The translations under genes and the position numbers were made by a program. Shown one piece after another: positions 24,690 to 36,735 of a stretch of DNA of 64,000 nt (its first letter is position 1; the number at the start of each line of letters is the position of its first letter). Source of the DNA: Mangifera indica (Eukaryota > Streptophyta > Magnoliopsida > Sapindales > Anacardiaceae); NCBI RefSeq assembly GCF_011075055.1, contig NC_058155.1, positions 9,581,537 to 9,645,536 on the forward strand. Reading direction: 5' to 3'. The notes beneath the pieces are model-generated. The model was given only the letters and a program-made list of their open reading frames with translations, did no database searches and was not told where the DNA came from.

Positions 24690-26325
24690 CGTTTAAAAGG
24701 GGAGCTGGTCATTTTCTGCGGCATGAGCACAGGCCTCTCGAAAAAGCTTCTTACAGTCCATCAAGCTACAAACTTTCTCCCTCTCCAGGTCACTTTGAGT
24801 GGGATGAGCCTGTGAATATTGAAGCAAAAGATTGATCAAATTGAACATAATGCACCTTGAGGTAGATGCCTATGGCTCTCTATATATATCCCATCCTCTG
24901 TAACCCTTGATTGCTCTGGAATAAGTTCAGCAAGACTAATGAATTTTGCGACAGATAAGTTACAATCGGAGGCTATCTCAGCAAGGTAGTTCTCCATTAG
25001 CTTCCCAACCCATTCCATATCACTTATTGTGGGGGAAACACGATCTGTTGAACTGTCCACATCAAACAATGTATCCCCGGTAAAAGAATACACAGGAATC
25101 AATAGATTATCCAATATAGCATGTCCCAATTGCAAGGCCATTCTCTTCTCCAAATCAAGCCGGCAAGCAACTGTTGTTTCAAGATATACTGCAGATCGAA
25201 GCAGCATTGGTAGAATGCTAGCGGACAATGCATTCTTTTCCCTTGGCAAAAAACTCACCATTGTTTCTAAGACAACCCACTTTTCATGTTCTTGTTGAGG
25301 CTCAATTTTCTTCCTCCCCTCTACAATATTTCCTGCATCAGAAAAGAATTTCAGGTTCAATTCTCCAACAATAGGTTAAAGCAACTCAATTTCTGGGTTG
25401 AGATCTCAACAAACCTCGAAGAGATCTCTGTGCATTCAGCATAAATATAGGACCAAGAACATATTGTTTAAATCCCCTTGCCATCATTGGTATCAAACCC
25501 TGTTGGAAGATATCAATTCGAAAAATAGTTAAATCTTCTACCCACCAATCAACAATGGCCTTTGGATGAGATGCCATGGTTGAAATTGCTTCCTCAGTAC
25601 CATTCTCAGCTCTAACAGACATGGAAAACTGGTTGTCTTTACAAGCTATGTATGCTATTGCATCTATGCCACGACCACCAATTTTACTTTCTCTGCAATT
25701 GGAAGTAGGCTCTCTGACATATGTAAAACGGTAACTGCTACTACAAGGCTCTTGAGTGCTACTTCATTCAAGTAAGCGTCAACTCTTCCAACCAAATTTC
25801 CAACTGCATAGTCCTCAGTCATCTCAAAATACTATGCTGCACATCTAAGCAGGGCAATGTTTTCTGTGTTGATCTCAAAATTAATTCCACAGCAGAATTT
25901 TGCTGCAAGTTGAAATGCCTCTACCCCAGCCCCACCCAGAGCATCAGAGACTTCAATAACAGAAGATCGGCTTCACCAGATTCAGATACCAGCTTCCTTA
26001 TGTATCCACATTTTGAGACTAATGGAAACTGCCATTACCGTACGAGATAAAATAGTAAACATATCACTTATTGACTTGAAACTGAAAAGCAAGAGTTGAG
26101 AGGAATCACACCTTATGTAATGAAAAGGAAGTTCCTCCAACATGAAAAGTTTCATCACTAGGAATCTCCTGGAAGAACATTCTGAAACAGAGTAAGGAAA
26201 AATAAGGACTTGAATAAATCATATAAACATGAGTTTAAACTTGAAGTGAATGAGGAAAAACAAAGGATTGGTCACTGGTTCTCTTAAGGGCAGTGGACAG
26301 GAGCTCCTTCTTAGTGGCCATGTTC
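24690..26325 (-). pseudogene. NPH3/BTB-POZ family pseudogene, copy B
   Basis: This is a tandem duplicate of copy A with a longer 3' part. The order is MATKKELLSTALKRTSD (about 26322), a BTB exon at 25680-26040 with frameshifts (KLVSESGEADLL then out of frame), AIVDWWVEDLTIFRIDIF with ARGFKQYVLGPIFMLNAQ (25386-25622), then 24836-25360. That last stretch carries the core NPH3 blocks VVLETMVSFLPREKNALSAS, VYLETTVACRLDLEKRMALQ, DNLLIPVYSFTGDTLFDVD and LAEIASDCNLSVAKFISLAE. The end is KVCSLMDCKKLFREACAHAA (24690-24800). No intact reading frame joins the exons. Confidence 0.88.
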
Positions 26326-26389
26326 AGAGTGGTAGGCGCACCTCTGTTTTTGTTTCTCTCTGATTTCTTGTTGTGGTTTACTAATGATT

Positions 26390-27260
26390 CTTCACAAGCA
26401 TACATACATACAAACATACACATGCATATGTATGTGTACGAATATGTATGTGTATGTATGCATGCGTATGTGTATGTATGTGTATATTATATGTATATGT
26501 ATCTGTATATATGTATATGTATGTGTATGTGTATGTAGGTATGTATATGTATGCATGTATATATATCTGTATGTATATGTAGGTATGCAAGTATGTATAT
26601 GTATGTAGAAATGTAGGCATATATACATGTATGTGTATTAGGGATGACAACAAAGAGGGGTGGGGAGAGGATCTTAATCCTCGTCCCCGCTACGGGGATG
26701 AAAATGATTCTCTGTCCTCTCCCTGCAAAGAAAAATCCCCTCCTCGTCCCCTTAGAGAAAAATTCCAACCCCCCGTACCTGTAAAAATTTTTTTTTTTTA
26801 CTATTTTATAAACACAATATAAATATATTAAATAACAAAATTAAGTAAAATTAAAATTAAAATTAATCCACAAATATCATAAATATAATATATTAACTAT
26901 TTTAATATGCACAACAAAAACCTAAATAAATTTAAAAAACATAAATAATTTAAAACTATAAAAATATATTAGTATTTTAAATAAATATACTAATATAAAG
27001 GGATAGGGATGAGGGCGGGGAGGGGACACATGTATCCCCATCCCCGTTTCTATCAAAGAATCTCCTCTCTGTTAAGGTTAGGGCCCTTAAAGTTGAGCCC
27101 AAATTGTCATCCCTAATGTGTATGTGTATGTAGGTAGGTAGGTAGGTATGCATATGTACATATATAGATACGTACGTACGTACGTACACATATATACAAA
27201 TGTATATGAAGATGGTTTACACGCATGTATATGCATATGCATATATATACATATAAACCA
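26390..27260. repeat. (TATG)n-type microsatellite split by a hAT-type insert
   Basis: The repeat covers 26390-26638 and resumes at 27116-27260. The interruption is the element at 26639-27115. It starts about 70 bp upstream of the NPH3 copy B start codon, in the same relative place as the 23926-24640 block in copy A. Confidence 0.95.
26639..27115. mobile_element. Non-autonomous hAT-type element (477 bp) with 8-bp target duplication
   Basis: The ends are TAGGGATGACAA and TTGTCATCCCTA, a perfect 12-bp terminal inverted repeat of hAT type. Both flanks are ATGTGTAT (26631-26638 and 27116-27123). Because the host is a TATG microsatellite, some of the flank match could be chance. Inside both ends lie GGGGATG/CATCCCC-rich subterminal stretches. 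The centre is AT-rich and has no transposase. Confidence 0.82.
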
Positions 27261-27261
27261 A

Positions 27262-28215
27262 CCATCTTCGTGCTTTTTAAAAAGTATCAACATGGAAGAA
27301 AAACACAGAACAGTAAAAGATATACCACAGACATGTCCAAGTGTCTACAAGAGTCTGATGTGATTGTTGATAACCGTTCCCATTGTTCGTTTGCTTCCAT
27401 TCATGACATAATTTCGGGGCTAAAATGCAATCTACAACCTTCGTTGTTGACCCAAACTTCAAAGTATATTTAAGAACCCAAAACCAATTAATACACTCGT
27501 TTGTATATACTCACATACCAAATATATGTTCATCACCACATATATATATACATTAGCAATTGAATTACCTTTTAAATATCAGAAGCTTAAGCTGTCAGCT
27601 TCAACGCTTTGACTACCGCCAAAAACTTCTTTACATTCTCAAAGAACTAATCCGCAAGTGGCGGTTGTGCTTCCTTGCTGATTGATTGTACATATGAAAT
27701 ATTCTCTACAACCTTGTTAGATTTACCATAAACAAAACGATTAACATTAATAGCAATAAAAACCAATATCTAATGGAAACTCTTTTAACATTTCCGTTTG
27801 CTTCCCAAAACCCTTCATTAATCTCAGCCTAATAAAAAAAAAAATTCAACTACCCTAGCATACATGAATGTTTTTATTGTGTCCTGATTCTAGAAATAAC
27901 ATATAACTCAAAATTTTCACACTTTAGAGTAATTGTAACAAAATACTGCAGAAAATAAGGCACAAACATAATTTTTCATGGTTAGGGTTTTGATCATATC
28001 AACATAGAAAAAAAAAATAAAAGAAAACACTTTCTTAAACTACTTCCCCTTTCCTCAAAATTCTTTAAAAAAAAACAGTGAACAATGCACCTTGGCTACA
28101 CTGCCTGGATTGATTTGTTAATGGCATTGTAGAGAATGAGACAATTTCTCAAGCCAGAAATGAACACTTGCTCTGACAGTTGCCTTGAGATGCAGCTGTC
28201 AAGGCATCAAGGAAG
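27262..28215 (-). pseudogene. Kinesin-14 calponin-homology (CH) region fragment, unit 5
   Basis: On the minus strand there is a CH exon with LSEQVFISGLRNCLILYNAI (28090-28205), then a decayed exon equivalent to the VENISYIQSIGGEAQPP block (27600-27750). An exon follows with TTKVVDCILAPKLCHEWKQT (27365-27462). These are consecutive exons of the CH domain found at the N-terminus of plant kinesin-14 motors. The motor domain is absent. Frameshifts and stops occur in the exons. Confidence 0.8.
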
Positions 28216-28554
28216 GGAAAAAATACATATATATATACACACACGTACGTATAAACCAACCATCTTCTTGCTTTTTAAAATGCATCAACAAGGAAGAAAA
28301 TCTTACAGGTATCAAAGCATGCAATAAAAAAATTAAAGTTATTGTTGAGTGAAATTTGGCTCACCTTAGAGAACTTCTGAACAACTTGAAAGGATCATAC
28401 TGATTAACTTGAATGAATCCTATATGACAAAGACATAAGTGAAAAAAATTAAATAAAATTAGCTTCTACAAATCTAGCTCTACAATTCATCTATAACAAT
28501 AGATGTCATACAAGATAAAAGAAATCTGAATATTACCTGTCTTTTTACAAAAGA

Positions 28555-29165
28555 AAGATAAATGATTCTTGTCAATGTTTTCCATTACATTAACTATATT
28601 TTCAGCAAGTACCTTGATGAGTGAATCAACATTACTAGACAACCTATAAAAAAAAAAAGGCTATGTACAAGCTAAAATCTCTTTGAAAAATTAAATGATA
28701 TTGCTAATAAATTAAGTATAAAAATATTAAATAAAGTTATTGAATTAATTAACACAGAACAATAAAAGATATATCATAGACATGTTCAAGTGTTTACAAG
28801 AGCCTGATGTGATTGTTGATAACTGTTCCCATTGTTCGTTTGCTTCCATTCATGATATAATTTTAGGGCTAAAATGGAATCTACAACCTTTACTGTTGAC
28901 CCAAACTTCAAAGTATATTTAAGAAGACAAAACCAATTAATACACTCGTTTGTATATCAATACTCCCATACCAATTATATGTTTATCACCACATCCATAT
29001 GTACATTAGAAGTTGAATTACCTTTTGAAGATCAGAAGCTTAAGCTGTCAGCTTATACGCTTTGACTGCCGCCAAAAACTTCCTTACATTCTCAAAGAAC
29101 TGATCTGCAAGTGGTGGTTGAGCTTCCCTGCTGATTGATTGTACATATGAAATATTCTCCACAAC
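28555..29165 (-). pseudogene. Kinesin-14 CH-region fragment, unit 4
   Basis: The unit has a part of the SIGGEAQPP...QFFENVRNFLVAVKE exon at 29045-29165, the STVKVVDSILALK-type exon at 28800-28890, and the downstream exon with SLIKVLAENIVNVMENIDKN (28555-28650). It is cut at its 5' side, where unit 3 begins. Confidence 0.75.
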
Positions 29166-29229
29166 CTCGTATATCAATAATCCCATACCAAATATATGTT
29201 CATCACCACATACATATATACATTAGAAA

Positions 29230-29522
29230 TTGAATTACCTTTTCAAGATCAAAAGCTTAAGTTGACAGCTTCAACTCTTTGACTGCCACTAAAAAGTTCC
29301 TTACATTCTCAAAGAACTGCTCCGTAGGTGGTGGTTGAGCTTCCCCGCCGATTGATTGTATATATGAAATATTCTTCACAACCTTGTAATATTTACCATA
29401 AGAAAAGCGATTAACATTAATAGCAATAAAAACCAATACATGCACATCGCATTTGCTCAAAATACGGCAAGAAAATGGAAACTCTTTTAACATTTCCATT
29501 TGCTTGCCAAAACCTTGTTTGT
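29230..29522 (-). pseudogene. Kinesin-14 CH-region fragment, unit 3 (single exon)
   Basis: The stretch reads KQMEMLKEFPFSCRI, then KVVKNISYIQSIGGEAQPP and QFFENVRNFLVAVKELKLST. The second half is the CH-domain exon. The first half is intron read through in the same frame. The same block recurs in units 1 and 2. Confidence 0.78.
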
Positions 29523-29524
29523 AG

Positions 29525-30000
29525 TTCAATACTCACATACCAAATATATGTTCATCTCCACATTCATATATACATTAGAAATTGAATTACCTTTTCAAGA
29601 TCAGAAGCTTAAGCTGGCAACTTCAACTCTTTAATTGCCACCAAAAAGTTCCTTACATTCTCAAAGAACTGATCCGCAAGTGGTGATTGAGCTTCCCCGC
29701 CGATTGCACATATATATGAAATATTCTCCACAACCTTGTAATATTTATCATAAGCAAGGTGATTAACATTAATAGCAGTAAAAACCAATACCTGTACAGT
29801 GCATTTGCCGAAAATACGGCAAGAAAATGGAAACTCTTTTAACATTTCCATTTGCTTGCCAAAACTGTTCATTAATTTCAGCCTAATAAAAAAATATTCA
29901 ACTACCATATTATGCACGATTGTTATTATTTTGTGTCCTAATTCTACAAATAACATATAACACAAAATTTTCACAACTTAGAGTAATTGTAACAAAATAC
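29525..30000 (-). pseudogene. Kinesin-14 CH-region fragment, unit 2 (single exon)
   Basis: This is the same exon as unit 3 with independent changes (YICAIGGEAQSPLADQFFEN, FLVAIKELKLPA). Its 5' side (minus strand) abuts the microsatellite at 30015. Confidence 0.78.
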
Positions 30001-30014
30001 CACAGAAAGTAAGG

Positions 30015-30590
30015 CACAAATATGTATGAGCATGCATATATGTATGCATATGTTTGTGGATGCAAATGTATATATATGTGTGTATGTGTATGTGTATGTA
30101 TATGTATATGTGTATTGTGTGTATGTATGTGTATGTATATGTACATATGAATATATGTGTATATGTATGCATATGTATGTGTATGTACGTGTATGCATAT
30201 GCGTATGTGTATGTATACATGTGTATGTATATGTATGTGTATGTTTCTATGTATATGTATATGTATGTGTATGTATATATATGGATATGTATGCATATGT
30301 ATATACATGGATATGTATGCATATGTATGTCTGTGTGTATGTGTGTATGTGTGTATGTATGTATGTATGTATGTATGTGTGTATGTATGTGTGTATGTAT
30401 GTATGTATGTATGTATGTGTGTATGTATGTGTGTGTATGTATATACGTATGTGTGTATGTATGTATGTGTGTATGTATGTATATATGTATATGTATGTGT
30501 GTATGTATGTATATATGTATATGCATATGTATGCGTATGTACGTGTATGCATATGTGTGCGTATGTACGTGTATGCATACGTATATGCCA
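30015..30590. repeat. (TATG)n/(TGTATG)n microsatellite, about 0.6 kb
   Basis: This has the same repeat type as 23926-24640. It separates kinesin unit 1 from unit 2. The long ORFs on both strands come from the repeat. Confidence 0.97.
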
Positions 30591-30594
30591 ACCA

Positions 30595-31690
30595 TACTTT
30601 CAACAAGTACCTTGACGAATGAATCAGCATCGCTAGGCAACCTATAAAAAAAAAAGTTATGTACAAGCTGAAATCTCTTTGAAAAACTAAATGATATTGT
30701 TACTAAATTAAGTATAAAAATATTAAATAAAGTTGTTTGTATTAATTAACACAAAGAAGAAAAAGGTATACCACAGATATGTCCAAGTGTAAACATGTCC
30801 AAGTGCCTACAAAAGTCTGATGTGATTGCCAATAACTCCCACTGTTCATTTGCTTCCATTCATGATATGATTGCAGGGCTAAAATGCAATCTACAACCTT
30901 CGCTGTTGAACCAAACTTCAAAGTATATTTAAAAAGGCAACACCAATTAATACACTCGTATGTATATCAATATTTACATACCAAATATATGTTCATCTCC
31001 ACATACATATGTACATTAGAATTTGAATTACCTTTTCAAGATCAGAAGCTTAAGCTAGTAACTTCAACTCTTTGACTGCCACCAAAAAGTTCCTCACATT
31101 CTCAAAAAACTGATCTGCAGATGGTGGTTGAGCTTCCCCGCCAATTGATGGTATATACAAAATATTCTCCACAACCTTGTAATATTTACCATAAGCAAAA
31201 TGATTAACATTAATAGCAATAAAAACCAATACTTGTACACTGCATTTGCTCAAAATACGACAAGAAAATGGAAACTCTTTTAACATTTCCATTTGCTTGC
31301 CAAAACCCTTCATTAATCTCAACCTATTAAAAAAATATTCAACTACCCTAGTATACATGAATGTCATTATTTTGTGTCCTGATTCTACAAATAACATATA
31401 ACTCAAAATTTTCACACTTTAGAGTAATTGTAACAAAATACTATGGAAAGTAAGGCACAAACATAATTTATCATGGTTAGCGTTTTGATCATATCAACAT
31501 AGAAAAAAACAAAAGAAAACACTTTCTTAACCTACTTCCCCTTTCCTCAAATTCTTTTTTAAAAAAAAGTAAATAATGCACCTTGGCTACAGCGCCTGGA
31601 TTGATCTTGTTAATGGCATTGCAAAGAATGAGGCCATTTCTCAAGCAAGAAATGAACATTCATGTATACTAGGGTAGTTGAAAAAGGATT
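30595..31690 (-). pseudogene. Kinesin-14 CH-region fragment, unit 1 (most complete)
   Basis: The exons from the 5' end are: 31575-31660 with SCLRNGLILCNAINKINPG then AVAKV; 31050-31180 with YIPSIGGEAQPPSADQFFEN and RNFLVAVKELKLLA; 30845-30905 with STAKVVDCILALQSYHEWKQ; and 30595-30640 with SDADSFVKVLVESM. This is the order expected for a kinesin-14 CH domain with the following exon. The motor domain and the N-terminal start are not present. Confidence 0.82.
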
Positions 31691-31699
31691 AAGGTTGTT

Positions 31700-33916
31700 T
31701 ACTAGGTCCCTGAACAATTTACAATATGGTTTTCTCTCTATTAAACAATTTAATATCTCGGTATGGTTTTCTTTTTTCTAATTTCTAAATTATTAATAAT
31801 TTACAATATGGTTTTATGAATTTTATTCATTGTTATAAATTTAAATTATACTGTAATAAATAAAACTGTTAAAATATATTTTAATAGCATAATATCACCA
31901 TTAATTAAGTTACAAAATGCAAAAAACAATGATTGATAGATAATTAAAAAAAATTGGCTTCAAAGAAGGAAAACAATGTTGTCGTTCACTAAGTCGACTA
32001 TAAAAGTTCAATGGATCTCGATACAGATGCTAGAGAAATTCACAGTACAGAAACACTAAGAAAAAACAAGCCCACCCACCATGATTCATTAATCAGCAAA
32101 GTTTCAAGCAGTGAACAACAGATTCTAACTTGTTAATGTGATTCAATAAGACACCTAATTAAGCAAGGTTTAAAAAAAGAAACACATATGAAAATAGTTT
32201 TCCTTTAAGCAGGAATATGAAAAATTTATTAAATCCCTTCATCCTTGAAACAATAACATATGGCCATTTTTACTGTTGACAAACATAATGCAAAGAATGC
32301 TACAAGTCAGGGATTCAGGGAAAACACCATAGATAAGGTGATAATATATAAATTGACATACTACACAGAATTTTAATTATCAATTAGCATAAGTGAATTC
32401 CAGGGACAAAATAACATTCAAATGACTAAATAGACTGGCTTCATTAATTTCATAGTAATAAAATAAAAAATTACCAACATATCAATAACAGAAACAACTT
32501 GTACTCACTAACTATAAAGATAAAAAATATATTAAAAAACAAAAAAACATCATTGAATTGGAAAACAGAAAAAACCCATTTCCAGAAACAGACTTTAAAT
32601 CGATTCCTTCCAATTAAAACATAGAATTAAGTCAGCAATCTACAAGGATATTACCTGATTGTATGAGTCGGATCAATAACATGAATCATTCAACCTTTGC
32701 AGGTAGCAGTGATCACCGGCCATAATCAATGTGCCGTTACGGGGAAGATTCCAGCCTGGAACATGGAGGACCATCCGGGGCTCCTTTCGTATTTTTACCA
32801 TTTTTGGTTACTACTTTACATAGTTGTGGATCCAATTATCCAATTATGCATCATTGAATACATAACCCAGTTTGACTTGAACGTAAAGGATTTGAACTTT
32901 TTGGAAGATATAAAAATGGATCCCCAACTCTCTTTGTAGCCAAACTGTTTTTATAACATCTAAAACAAGAAAAAAACGTGAATTTACCCATTTTCCAACA
33001 CTATAAGATGCTAGAAAATATGAAAGATGGAATAGAGACAACTTGAAGAAAGTAATTAAAATGAAATTTGCTCTTTATTTATAATTTCGGGATATACAGT
33101 AATGTTCTAGAAATCTGTAGTCTATGAACACCAAGATTTCTTAGAAATTTAATTGAAAAAGAAGTGTATTAAGAGGGAAAAGTTAAAAATATCAAATGCA
33201 TTGTTATTCGATTGAACAAAACTCATATAGAAAATAAAAAAGAACCGTTCGGTTTGTGAGTAGACACCAAGAACAATTACATTGAATATTAAACAAAAAA
33301 ACACTGAAAGCCTTTTCTTTTACATTATCAGGGGCCTAGTAAAACAACCTTAAATTCAAGATTATTGAAAAGAAAAAAAAAAAAAGGAAGTAAGATAGAC
33401 CAAACTCCATGTAACCCAGTTCCTGCCCCATTCTCCATAAAAATCCAGTCTTCTTGTTCCCTACAAGAAAAAATTAATTTTTCATTACAAATAAGAAAAC
33501 CGTTAAAAGGAATACAAACTCAAGATTATTGAAAGAAAGAAGAGGAGAAAAGATTAAACGAATTGAATGTCACTGAACTGATACAAACTCAAGATTATTG
33601 AAAAAAAGAAGAGAAAAAAAGATTGAAAGAATTGAATGTCACTGAACTGAATTTATAGGCGAACTGAGGCTAGGGCTCCCTAACGGTTCTTTTTTGGTTA
33701 TTTTTAAGTGAACCGTTTGATTTGCCACATATCTTTTACCTGGCCAATTATTTTCTCTGTTAATATTGTCAAATGGTAGTGCGCGTGGGTTGCGTGCACC
33801 TTAACAAAAATTCAATTTAATAAAAATAAAATGTTGATATAATATTTAGTAATTAAATAAATAAAATTATTTTAAACATTATTTTTACCATTTATTTAAA
33901 TAGTATACCAATATGA
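31700..33916. other. No gene identified
   Basis: This is AT-rich sequence with one GC-richer island at 32690-32790 that has short open frames on both strands and no recognisable family. A 69-bp direct repeat occurs at 33514-33651. It could include decayed 5' parts of the kinesin copies, but I cannot show this. Confidence 0.4.
33514..33651. repeat. Tandem 69-bp direct repeat, two copies
   Basis: ACAAACTCAAGATTATTGAAA through GAATGTCACTGAACTGA occurs twice with few differences. Confidence 0.85.
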
Positions 33917-34772
33917 GGATATTAATTAAAATAAACAAATTTTTTTTGCTTAAACCGTTTGAGGCAAACGTACAGTCATTTTATCTTTATAAGCAAATTT
34001 ATTTATAATTCCAAAAATACCCTCCCAACCTTGTAGGTGTCATACAGGATGCGTAGACGCGGGAAGAAATGCTTGAGTGCGTGCGGAGTGCGTGGGGTGC
34101 TGGGTGTGTGTAGAGTGCGAGGTGCGTGTGGAGTGCTCAGGGTACGTGCACAGTGCGTGCGCAGTGCACTGTGAGTGCGGAGTGCGCGGTGCGTGAACTG
34201 CATAACTAAAAAATTGATTATTTCTAATCAACTACAAACATATTTAAAAATAAAAATTGATTATAATATAATATATTTAATATTTAATATAATATAATAA
34301 TAAATATATATTTAATAATATAATATATATTTAATATTATTATTATTTATATATATTATATTAAATATTAAATATATTATATTATAATTAATTTTTATTT
34401 TTAAATGTGTTTGTAGTTGATTAGAAATAATCAATTTTTTAGTTATGCAGTTCACGCACCGCACACTATATATACGAGGGTGCGTATGCACCTGCACACA
34501 CTCACGCACTCAGGCATCCCGCACGCATCCACACACTATGTATGCACTTCGCACGCACCCACATACTTTGTATACACTTGTACTCTGCGCGCACCCACAC
34601 ACCCTATACGACCTTTGACATCTCATACACAGAATGGTTGAAAATGACGTGTAATAAGTCAGAGGGTATTTTTGAAGTTTCAAAAAAATTTGCTTACAAA
34701 AATAAAACTATTGTACGTTCGCCTAAAAACGTTTACGCGGAAAAAATTTTACTGATTTTAATTAATATCCCA
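33917..34772. mobile_element. Long-inverted-repeat element with GTGCG minisatellites and a 270-bp palindromic core
   Basis: The outer arms of about 110 bp are inverted copies: GGATATTAATTAAAAT, AAGCAAATTT and CAAAAATACCCTC occur in order in both. The flanks CCAATATGA (33908-33916) and CCAATCTGA (34773-34781) match 8 of 9, which suggests a Mutator-type target duplication. Inside each arm is a GTGCG-rich (left, 34055-34195) or CGCAC-rich (right, 34450-34610) minisatellite. The centre, about 34185-34460, is a nearly perfect palindrome with arms of about 135 bp, running from GCGGTGCGTGAACTGCAT to its exact complement. No coding sequence is present. Confidence 0.75.
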
Positions 34773-35105
34773 CCAATCTGACCTGATTGATTTTTTTATT
34801 GAATTAATGTTTGATCTGAATACGAAAAGATTGCACTTTGTAGGAGAACCCATTATATATACAAAGTAGAATTGAACATACAGATAATTACAGCATCAAA
34901 AAGAGCTACGCACCCTTCCCAGAGTTTATAGGCAAAATCATACACGGCTATTCACAAATGAAGCCACAGCTCCAGAGTTAGGGGGAAAAAAAAAAACCAT
35001 GGAAGGAACAAGAGGTTAGCTAGTTTCTGTCTGAAGATATTTCAGTAACATCCTTGTTACATCATCAACTGACTATAGAAATAAAGGAAATCTAACGATG
35101 CTGTC

Positions 35106-36735
35106 TTGTGCGGAAGAACTCATAGTCAGGATGTCTATTTACACAAGTTTGATTTCCTTTATCGACGACAGCTTTTGACATATGACATGCTGTCTCCTCA
35201 AGTGTCCTCAGCCGCACCTTCAGAATCCTGGAAGGGTTTAAGCCGGAGCTTTCTGCTGTCTGGTTCATAGCAGGGTGCTTCCGCTGGAACCAGCATTCAC
35301 TCTGCTCATGCGAACATGCAGCTTATGATCAATGAGTAATAAGAACACAATGTACGCACGATGACGATGCAATTTTACTGTTCACCAGTAGACAGCCAAA
35401 GTTTGAACATGCAAGCAGTTACTGGCGTGTAGTGACTGCTATATCTGCAATGAGCTCATTTACGGCGATAGATTTATGCCTTCAAACCTCAAAGAAAATT
35501 TTGGTCACCTCACAACTTGCCATGACTAAGGGTGTAATCGAACTAAGCCAAGCCAAGCTTAGTAGTCGATGGCATTAAGGCTAAGTATGAGCTCCCGAAC
35601 CTGGTAAATTTTTGGCTTAAGCTTAAACTCAAGACAAAAATGACTTATTTGAGCTTGGCTCAAAAAATTATTCTAAGTCACTGGCAAAGTAGGCATCGCT
35701 AAGTCGAATTTCCAAAGGACAATCAGTTAAAATAATAATGGTTAGGTTACCTAAGTGTGCTAACTTTGGAGACCAACAACCGGAGAGACAATACTATCTA
35801 CATTGGCCGAATTGACTTTTGTACTTCTACAAATCATATGACCAAGTGAATGGTAAGTCAAAAATGCTGCACGAGAATTGCTATCTGGAATCCTATATAT
35901 CAGATACAATGCTATTGAGTACCTGATATATTAGATGGCACCAAAAGTTAATATATTTCTTGGTGTCAGCTGTCAATACAACAAAATTAGTTCTGCGTGA
36001 ACGTTCAAAAGATGATAAAGAAATTACTGTTCCATTGAGCATACTATTTTTATTCAACTCAGTACTGAATTGAGTTACACATGATTTTGTGTAAATTATC
36101 CAGAGATTAATTGCTCACCAGGATGTAGGACGCAGATCATGAAGATTTACCGAGGTCAAACTAGATGGATCTCCCAATGACAACTGAACTGCTGACAAAA
36201 AGGGAACAAAATAGGCACGAAATGAGAACTGATCAACTCCCAATCTATTTCACTCTGCAAAATCATCTGCCTTTATTTCTAAACTATAGCTTCCATGCTT
36301 TTCATACCACTGCCACATGCATTCCAATGAGATATTAGGTATCTCATGTCTGCACAAAGATGCCCCAACAACCTGGTCCTGTAAGCACCTATTACAGCTT
36401 ATTACATTTGAAGAATGACAAATGACTGAAGAGGAAAAGTGGAGAAGTCTTTCAAACTCAGTAATTGGAGAACCAGTGGCCATCTGAACAGCTTCAGATG
36501 CCAATTGCATCCAACAGACATGATTCACTGCCAGCAGAATCTTGACCAAATCAGTTTCAACTGCAGAAAAGTTTTGATCTTTAGGTTCAATTGTCAAGCG
36601 ATTTACAGCAACATGCTTGCTATTTGTTCCCTCGAATGTGTGGGCACTAGTATTCTTCAATTTTGGAGCATAGTTTTCATCCTCCTGAGAAGTACTTTCT
36701 GAAATCTTGTGAAAGATCAGAGGCAGTTGAAACAA
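35106..36735 (-). pseudogene. DUF789-family protein, pseudogene copy 2
   Basis: The stretch 36250-36735 is almost identical to copy 1 (one visible residue change, EGK to EGT). It ends at an in-frame TGA (36250-36252), the same codon that is TAA in copy 1. A deletion then removes the equivalent of about 640 bp, joining GGATCTCC directly to sequence near AACTGAACTGCTGAC with a few filler bases. The C-terminal exon is kept only here, at 35100-35320: SECWFQRKHPAMNQT, then LNPSRILKVRLRTLEETACH, and HPDYEFFRTRQHR followed by TAG. The middle exon with the SVAWYPIYRIP-type block is missing. Confidence 0.82.

Noticed and set aside
34003..34231. Frames rich in Thr, His, Ala and Arg, and the mirror frames at 34417-34641
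   Set aside because: They are translations of the GTGCG/CGCAC minisatellite inside the palindromic element.
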